Assembly: GCA_000818945.1 (NCBI GenBank)
Contig: KN805428.1
Span: forward strand, 89,840-153,839
DNA length: 64,000 nucleotides
Source: Schizochytrium sp. CCTCC M209059
Taxonomy: Eukaryota > Sar > Bigyra > Thraustochytrida > Thraustochytriidae
Direction: 5' to 3'
Shown here: one piece after another, positions 58,217 to 64,000 of the stretch
How the letters are laid out: each line of letters opens with the position of its first letter
Position numbering within the stretch: the first letter of the stretch is position 1
Position numbers and translations under genes: made by a program
Notes under the pieces: generated by a model
The model's database searches: none
What the model was told of the DNA's origin: nothing
Seen by the model: only the letters and a program-made list of their open reading frames with translations

Positions 58217-60100
58217 CTAAATAAATGAAGCAATTGATTGAAGTCGCCATGAGGCAGCGCAGCGTTTCGAAACGAGAGAGAGCTCGTAGATTGTCAGTTC
58301 ACAGTTCCGCTGCTATCATTTTCCTCTGGTGCTCACAACGAAGTTTGTCTTGTATGACTCAGCTGGTTGGCTGGCTGGGTTGGATTCACTCAATCTGCCT
58401 TGGCTAGTCATGCATGCATGCATGCATACATGGGTGGGTGGGTTCCTAAGCTGACTACGTCAACCTTTTCCAAAGCCAAACGAGCAACCCAGCCGAGTGA
58501 CTCGCATGCGAAGCTTCCTTGGCAAGCCATTCTTGCATCAGACCCGTTTGGAGTCCGCTCGGCCCAGCCACCCAGCCCAGCCACCCAGCCCGCCCAGCCA
58601 CCCGACACCGTCTTCTAGCAGGGCTGGATGGACCACATCTTGTCTTTTCCAAGCAGTGGCTGACGGCGGTGGACGAACCTGGCGCGAGCGAGGATGCGAG
58701 CGAGGGGGGGAGAGAGGCTATTATTGCGCTCGCGCATTTGCTTCCCCGACTTACCTTGCGCTTCTTTGGCTTGGCCTGCACCATCTTGGCACACAAACCC
58801 GAACGGCACGCACGCACGCACGGCACGCACGGCACGGCACGGCTTGGTTATTTTGGGCTTTGCCTCTCTCCTCCATCTTGTTTCTCCTGCCGCCAACCAG
58901 CCAGTTCTCCTTATTATTCAATGGGGAGAAAAAAGAAAGAAAGAAGAAAAATTAAGAAAAGAAAGGAAGAGAAAAAAAGGTCGAGTGAGGGCGCACGGCC
59001 CGAGGGCATCAGAAGGCAAAGAATAACCAGCGAACTTGCATACGTGAGCGCGCCTACGCCATTTGAGACCTACTCAATGTCAGAAAGTGAGAAAGCGCAT
59101 CGTCAGATACATTATTTATTTAAAACTGGCAAGGACCATCATCATCTGGGTGTACGCCGAGCGAGACTCGTCCCATCCGGCGTCGTCATCATAGATACGC
59201 TGGCATCATTACGTGTGCCTTCTCGTCGTATGCACACCAGGTACATAGGCAGAGAGGGAATGAATGGCGAGAATGGGTGTCGCGTGCTTCGTTCGTTGCG
59301 ATCCGTCGATTGGACCGCTTCAAGTGAGAAAGAACCTTCCAAACATCCAAACTCTGCGATGGTCTAAAAATGACTTCTCCTTTTGGACGACTTTCTGGCC
59401 GGTCAATTCATTGCAGCGCTTGGCCGATGCTGGACTCTTTTTTTTTGCAAGACCTGCGCCGGTGATTGGGCAGTAATCATTGTCAAGAAATAAGAAGATT
59501 CTTTCTGTGCGCCGCTGCTACAGACAGGCTAGGCTGCCTTCGAATGCAAATCATAAAGGACGAAAGAAAGGAAAAAAGACCAGCGAGCAATATAATTTAT
59601 TTAATACAAGGTTGTGTGGCTTTTAATTGATGATGCCAGAGGTACGAAAGGACGTGCATGCAAACAAAAGTAAGTGAGACTTAGTCTGCCCAGGCAGTCA
59701 CGCAGCCAACCAGCCGGTTGCGATGTGCGAATGAATGAATGAGTGATCGACCTCAAGGATCGATCGATCATCAACCAAAGAGAGAAAGAAAGGCCGAATG
59801 GGTGAGTGAGTGAGAGAGAGGAATGAATGAATGAATGAATGAATGAATGAATGAATGGAGGGGATGATTTTTTTTGGTCGGATCATCTGACTCTGACTGT
59901 CTGACTGACTGACGCACGTAAGAGTTCGAAATCGTCCGACACCTACCTGCTTGCCTCCCTCCATTCAGATTGACAGCTTAGATAGAGTTTCTCTCGACAA
60001 CTTAAATTGGATTTCACGAGCACCAGAATAAACATGATATCACTTTAGTTAGCTCGATTCACAGACTTTTGTAAAGCGTACAACCCATTTCACGAGCGTG

Positions 60101-60610
60101 ATGGAAAGCATTGATACAATTTTTCTATCAACATTTCCGCGCCTCGCTCACCTACCAGTACCTAACCGAGCGCGGGAATCACAACACAACGACTTCGTGC
60201 TTGTCACGAAGTCTAACCGTAAAAGAACCAAGGGAATCGATTTGCCCGTCCGGTCTCTCGCAGGAATCAGCACACGCGTTCGAATATCATTAAGCGCAAA
60301 TCACAAGATCACAAGTATGAAAGTAACGACAACTGATTCGCACATTGGCAAAAGTGCAGTGAAAGATTCAAGCGCACGCATTCACCACGAATGGTTGAGC
60401 ACGACTCCCTGGTCGAATGTTGAATCGATTAAGCTGCCGGACTTCCGGGTCCTGACTGCGCACATGAAAGATAGATGTCCAAGCCTCATCATGGCGCAAT
60501 ATAGTCCTGGCCTTTGTCACGTCCTCTATGAGGAAAGAGAGAGAAAATTCCTGGCCTCATATCAGATAAATCAATCACCTATCTTACTTCCTTCCTCCTC
60601 ACCCGCTTGA
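60101..60610 (+). CDS. Hypothetical small ORF (doubtful)
   Basis: An ATG-started frame of about 169 codons encodes a Ser/Thr/Lys/Arg-rich product without recognised domains, signal or membrane segment. Composition and codon choice do not clearly resemble the neighbouring genes. It may be a chance frame. The ATG position may be off by one base. Confidence 0.18.
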   Translation: MESIDTIFLSTFPRLAHLPVPNRARESQHNDFVLVTKSNRKRTKGIDLPVRSLAGISTRVRISLSANHKITSMKVTTTDSHIGKSAVKDSSARIHHEWLSTTPWSNVESIKLPDFRVLTAHMKDRCPSLIMAQYSPGLCHVLYEERERKFLASYQINQSPILLPSSSPA

Positions 60611-60677
60611 CAGTCGCATCAGAGACCCCGCTCCTTCTGCGCGACTAGACGGCTGCGTGAGCGCCGGCGGCCCAGCT

Positions 60678-60775
60678 GCGCACAGGTGACGGGGACGCCC
60701 GTCTGCCTGTGCGCGCTGAGTTGGCCGCGCGCAGGCAACGGGGACGCCCGCTTGCCCGCGCGGCCTGAGCCGGCC
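60678..60775. repeat. Tandem pair of 49-bp GC-rich hairpin units
   Basis: Units at 60678-60726 and 60727-60775 align without gaps at 38 of 49 positions. The first folds as an outer 9-bp stem (GCGCACAGG with CCTGTGCGC) and an inner 6-bp stem around a GACG loop. The second keeps most of both stems. Two pairs differ in a compensatory way: A-T to G-C at unit positions 5/33 and G-C to A-T at 11/26. Confidence 0.75.
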
Positions 60776-60798
60776 GGCCGTCGGCGCCGGAGAGAAAT

Positions 60799-61113
60799 TC
60801 AATTCGAAGAGACATCCATCAGGAATCTCTGATTTCTCTCTCTTCTACGCAGCAGCCGCTTTCGGGTGCACACGAAAGCGAGCCTCCGCGAGCCTTCGCT
60901 ACGCCGCTGACGGAGACCGAGGGGCGCGATAGCTCCCGCCTCCCCGTGTGCAAGGACGCGAAGAGTATTGAATACTATTAAGAATCTAAGTTTTTCGGAC
61001 GTGAACATATCACTCACGTTAGCCCCGCGCCTAGCGTGTACACGCGCGCCGACCCCGACTTGTTCGGGCTTCGCCGGGCGCGACCACTCCAAGATTTTCA
61101 AAATGCTTCTCAT
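60799..61113 (-). CDS. Hypothetical small ORF (doubtful)
   Basis: This 104-codon frame begins with an ATG at 61113 at the edge of the AT-rich island. The product is Arg-rich, with FTSEKLRFLIVFNTLRVLA in the middle. No domain is recognised. It could be real, part of a repeat, or a chance frame. Confidence 0.2.
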   Translation of the reverse strand: MRSILKILEWSRPAKPEQVGVGARVHARRGANVSDMFTSEKLRFLIVFNTLRVLAHGEAGAIAPLGLRQRRSEGSRRLAFVCTRKRLLRRRERNQRFLMDVSSN

Positions 61114-61123
61114 ACCTTTCTCC

Positions 61124-61366
61124 GCAATTTAAATTTGAAATAAACTTTTATACTGAAATTGATACATCTTTCAACAGTTCTATGTATTATACTCAAAATA
61201 GATTATAAATATTGAAAAATTATAATTGTGAGCATCATAATTTCTTTGATTTGTGATTTATTACGCTTTTATCTTGTGAAATTATCATCTAAGATTTTAT
61301 TTTGTAGGAAAATTTTATAGAGTTTTTCAGAATGAATTTGACATCCTGGTGAGCAATTTAAATTTT
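61124..61366. other. AT-rich island flanked by 13-bp direct repeats
   Basis: About 240 bases are strongly AT-rich, in contrast to the GC-rich sequence immediately to the left. GCAATTTAAATTT occurs at 61124-61136 and again at 61353-61365. No coding frame is seen. Inserted organellar DNA, a small non-autonomous element or an origin-like region are all possible. Confidence 0.55.
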
Positions 61367-62463
61367 GGCTAGCGGTTGTCAACGATGAAGGTTGCATTGG
61401 ATGTGTAAGCATACTAAGCGTACTTAGTGTGGAAAAGGCCTAGTTGAGGAACGTTTGTAGGTGTGTACGCAAATAACGTTGGACGGTTGGCGCGCGAACG
61501 AACGTCAACCTTGTGAGGGTTTTCTGGAGGCACTTACTTGACTTGGTTGGAAGGATCGATCGCTCGCTTTCTTCCCTTTCTTCAGTTTCTTTATCAGGCA
61601 GATATGAAGAAGAAGAAGTGGATCTTTCAATGTTCTCAGATGATCGATCGATCGATTTATTTATTTATTTATTAGTCACTTAATTGATTCTCCGATCATC
61701 ATCTTAGTCCGCGTCGCGCGACTCACGTTCCCTTGATGTCCTGGTACGAAGCAAGAACCCTTCTCTCCGCTCAGGTGACTAACCGCAAAAAAAAGCAAAT
61801 AATTCAAAGCATTCATTGAGCTATTCAATAATAAAATTGCACGGCACAAATGAGAGAGAAAGAAGAAGCAAATGACGGACCATCATGTTCTCATTTTTGA
61901 AAAAGAGGTTTGTCATGATAGTCGGTCCCCTGCTCTAATCAAATCGCATAGCAGAGCTTTCCTTCTTTATTTCTCTTTTCATCCATCATCCATCCATCCA
62001 TTCGTTCATCCATCCTTCAGATAGGCCTAGTTGGAGTCATCATCTTCAAGCAGAACAATCAAGCACCCTCCCTCCTCTTCCTTCTTCTCTGCCCAACAAC
62101 GGTCGATTTGAGACGATGAGTCAGTCCCTTTGACGTTCATTTTGCAAAGGAAAGGAGGATAAAAAGAAAAAGAAAGATACTAGGCCCAGGCCTAGAGAAC
62201 TTCAGCATCCCATGATCAAAACTGCCTTTTCGATATCTGTTGATCAGGCGGCCAGCCGTCCGGAGCGGCGCGGAAGGCGCCCGCGCGGGCAGCAGCAGCG
62301 CAGGGCGTCAAGAGGAGGAGGGAAGGAAGGAAGGAAGGAGTAGGACGAGGGTCGCTGCATCAGCTGAAATCGCGGCGTCGAAGCAGGAGTCTAACGCTAG
62401 CTAGCTTGCTAGCGCTCGATTGCCTGATTTGAGAAAGAAACGAACGAAGCCAAGCGCCAAACC

Positions 62464-64000
62464 ATGTCCGGCGACCCGAGAGAGCCTGGCGATGCGGCCC
62501 GCGCGAGGGATGATGAGGAGGAAAGCAGCGACAATGGTCAACCAAGCGAGGCGAAACATGGTATAGGCGCTCGAATCATTCACGCAGAAACAACCTCAGC
62601 ACAAGGCAGACTCGAAGACAATACCAGCCACGCCAACTCCGAAGAAGCGGCAACGCCTTCGGGCTCTCGACGAAAGCGACTCGGAGCTTCGAGTGGCGCA
62701 TCGGCAGGAAATCATCGCCGTCGTGGCAGCTGGTTTGCAGGCAGCAGTGCAGCCGATGAAAGCGCCGTAGACGCAAGCGAACGTCCGTTCTTTCTTCTCG
62801 CCGAGGACGAAGAACGCAACCTTCTCACGGTCGAGGGCGATGGCGTGACTACCATTGTAGAGCGCCGCGCCGAGCTCCTCCGTGGTCTGCTTTGTGGGTG
62901 CATTTCGGGCTGTTTTCAAGATCTTCCCTGCTGCATTCTTTGGCGCACGTGTCGAGGGGCGCCTCCCGTCGACAAGGACAACGACAAGGCATTGCAGACC
63001 GTGGGGTCGTCTCGTAGCGAAGCGTGGCATACGAATCCAGACTTTAGTGGCTCGTGGGCGACGCGCAAACGCGTATGGCCGCGCGGCTTTGGTCCAGGCT
63101 GGGTCATTCGTACCTTCGCGCCCCTTGTTCTGCTCGGCTGGTCGCTCATTCTCTTTAACGGGCTGCGTCATGCCATGGACCTTTTTGGAAATCTCAATGG
63201 AGCTGTGTCAGCACCCGCAGGGAGTCGTAGTGCCCTGGCTGAATCTGCTTATTTGTATAACTTCAAGCATGCCGCCCAGGAGGATTTTCTCACAAACACC
63301 ATGATTCTCATTGAGGCCCGACAGGGCGTCACCGGAGGCAATGCCACGGTATTGACGCCTGAAATCGAACAATTCTCGCGAACAATCCAAAGCGCAGTTA
63401 CATGCGCCAACGCTGGCGCTGGACGTTGCGAGAACCAGCTCGACATCTTGCGTGCTGTGGTGCGGTATGATGGATACTACATGACTCCACCTGGCTTTGT
63501 ACGCACCTCGACCGCTCCAGTATTCGTCAATGCTGACGCTTCCGCCATGATCATTTACATTCGGCACAACTTCCTGCACGGTCTATCTTCGGATATCTTT
63601 CAGTTCTTTGATGAATTTCTCAAAGTAAATGGGCCCAATCCGGCCCGGTACCTTGTCCGATACACCAACGAGCAAAAGCTATTAAAAATCGCTCAAAACG
63701 AGGTCGTTTACGATTTTGAGCACGCGGACCTCATTGGCATTCCCTTTGCCTGGGTCATTCTACTCTGGTACTGCGGTTCACCTGCATTTTTAGTGCTCAT
63801 CAGTCTTCCCATATGCATCCTCTCCTCCTTCTCTCTTAGTGTGCATTGGATGCCGGCAGGGCTCGCTCTGCCAACGTTTGCTCCGTCAATGATTGTTTCC
63901 ATGGCTGTGGCTCTGAATGTTGACTACGCGCTTTTCATGCTTGTGCGGTACTCCGAAGAGCTGGCGCGGGGCGCTTCGCGCAATTTTGCATTGGACCAGG
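62464..64000 (+). CDS. RND-superfamily transporter, MMPL/Patched type (3' partial)
   Basis: The frame opens at the ATG at 62464 and is still open at the window end, giving at least 512 residues. The first ~150 residues are polar and disordered, followed by a Cys-rich stretch (CGCISGCFQDLPCC). A first membrane segment (VIRTFAPLVLLGWSLILFNG) lies near 212-231, then a ~190-residue extracytoplasmic loop with two separated Cys. Tightly spaced helices follow: IPFAWVILLWY near 424-434, AFLVLISLPICILSSFSL near 440-457, and a third containing NVDYALFMLVRYSEEL. The last is the characteristic (D)Y-x-LF-x-x-x-RY-x-EE block of MMPL and sterol-sensing/Patched-like RND proteins. A lipid or sterol-like substrate is likely for the family. 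The rest lies outside the window. Confidence 0.85.
   Translation, partial: MSGDPREPGDAARARDDEEESSDNGQPSEAKHGIGARIIHAETTSAQGRLEDNTSHANSEEAATPSGSRRKRLGASSGASAGNHRRRGSWFAGSSAADESAVDASERPFFLLAEDEERNLLTVEGDGVTTIVERRAELLRGLLCGCISGCFQDLPCCILWRTCRGAPPVDKDNDKALQTVGSSRSEAWHTNPDFSGSWATRKRVWPRGFGPGWVIRTFAPLVLLGWSLILFNGLRHAMDLFGNLNGAVSAPAGSRSALAESAYLYNFKHAAQEDFLTNTMILIEARQGVTGGNATVLTPEIEQFSRTIQSAVTCANAGAGRCENQLDILRAVVRYDGYYMTPPGFVRTSTAPVFVNADASAMIIYIRHNFLHGLSSDIFQFFDEFLKVNGPNPARYLVRYTNEQKLLKIAQNEVVYDFEHADLIGIPFAWVILLWYCGSPAFLVLISLPICILSSFSLSVHWMPAGLALPTFAPSMIVSMAVALNVDYALFMLVRYSEELARGASRNFALDQ

Larger units (their letters stand above)
58217..62463. other. Gene-poor region with microsatellites, hairpins and an AT-rich island
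   Basis: No convincing gene in 4.2 kb. Simple repeats include CATG at about 58409-58428, CCCAGCCA repeats at about 58560-58603, GAAT at about 59821-59857, TTTA and GATC runs near 61643-61675, CATC near 61981-62010 and GGAA near 62320-62338. Two small frames (60101-60610 plus, 60799-61113 minus) are listed separately with low confidence. The first exon of IPI1 should lie at the left end. Confidence 0.6.

Noticed and set aside
58519..59367. A 282-codon plus-strand frame
   Set aside because: Built on CCCAGCCA repeats, GCAC repeats and an A/G-rich run; no domain and no coherent codon use.
1..64000. tRNA and rRNA genes
   Set aside because: No cloverleaf with a T-loop GTTCRA-type motif and matching stems, nor conserved rRNA segments, was recognised by eye; a covariance-model scan was not possible.

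Overview
The window is nuclear DNA of a flagellated protist. The genes are eukaryotic: GPI anchor synthesis (PIG-A), retriever (VPS35L), an FG nucleoporin, cytoplasmic dynein light intermediate chain, a giant HYDIN-type axonemal protein, a TTC12-like dynein assembly factor, IPI1/TEX10, and mitochondrial OXA1 and bL21. Coding sequences are long and almost free of introns; one ORF runs about 11.6 kb without interruption. Genes are closely packed, nearly every neighbour lies on the opposite strand, and intergenic DNA is full of perfect tetranucleotide repeats. A eukaryotic LpxC gene is also present. Together this suggests a stramenopile, possibly a labyrinthulomycete/thraustochytrid, but that placement is inference and not proved by the sequence.

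Layout. 1-9 kb: a 5'-truncated TPR protein with a HET/TIR-like N-terminal region (+), then PIG-A, an EF-hand LPCAT-like acyltransferase and a gene derived from a DDE transposase (all -). 10-33 kb: glutamine-dependent NAD synthetase (+), LENG8/THP3-like SAC3 protein (-), the HYDIN-like ASH-repeat giant (+), a multi-pass membrane protein with an SH3 domain (-), VPS35L (+), LpxC (+) and mitochondrial bL21 (-). 33-49 kb: a coiled-coil protein (+), TTC12-like (-), OXA1 (+), dynein LIC (-), a Nup153-like FG nucleoporin (+) and a polyQ coiled-coil protein (-).

49.2-54.1 kb is a repeat and transposon island. It holds 126 perfect TGAA units, a 2.4-kb element bounded by inverted repeats that carries a zinc knuckle and a piggyBac-like C-terminal region broken by a frame change, a second decayed piggyBac-like relic, and a 310-bp-arm inverted repeat. 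54.3-58.2 kb has a small two-exon YqgF/RuvX gene overlapping tail-to-tail with IPI1/TEX10. 58.2-62.4 kb shows no convincing gene; it has microsatellites, a tandem pair of GC-rich hairpins and an AT-rich island. An MMPL/Patched-type RND transporter begins at 62.46 kb and runs off the end.

There is no operon-like organisation. HYDIN, TTC12-like and dynein LIC share a microtubule-motor/cilium theme. OXA1, bL21 and possibly YqgF and LpxC share a mitochondrial theme. Several starts given here are the first in-frame ATG and lie inside a longer open frame. The most unusual sequence-level signals are the ~50-bp segment shared by the 3' ends of the convergent LpxC and bL21 genes, the duplicated OXA1 tail, the hairpin pair with compensatory changes, and the bounded transposon with its neighbouring giant microsatellite.
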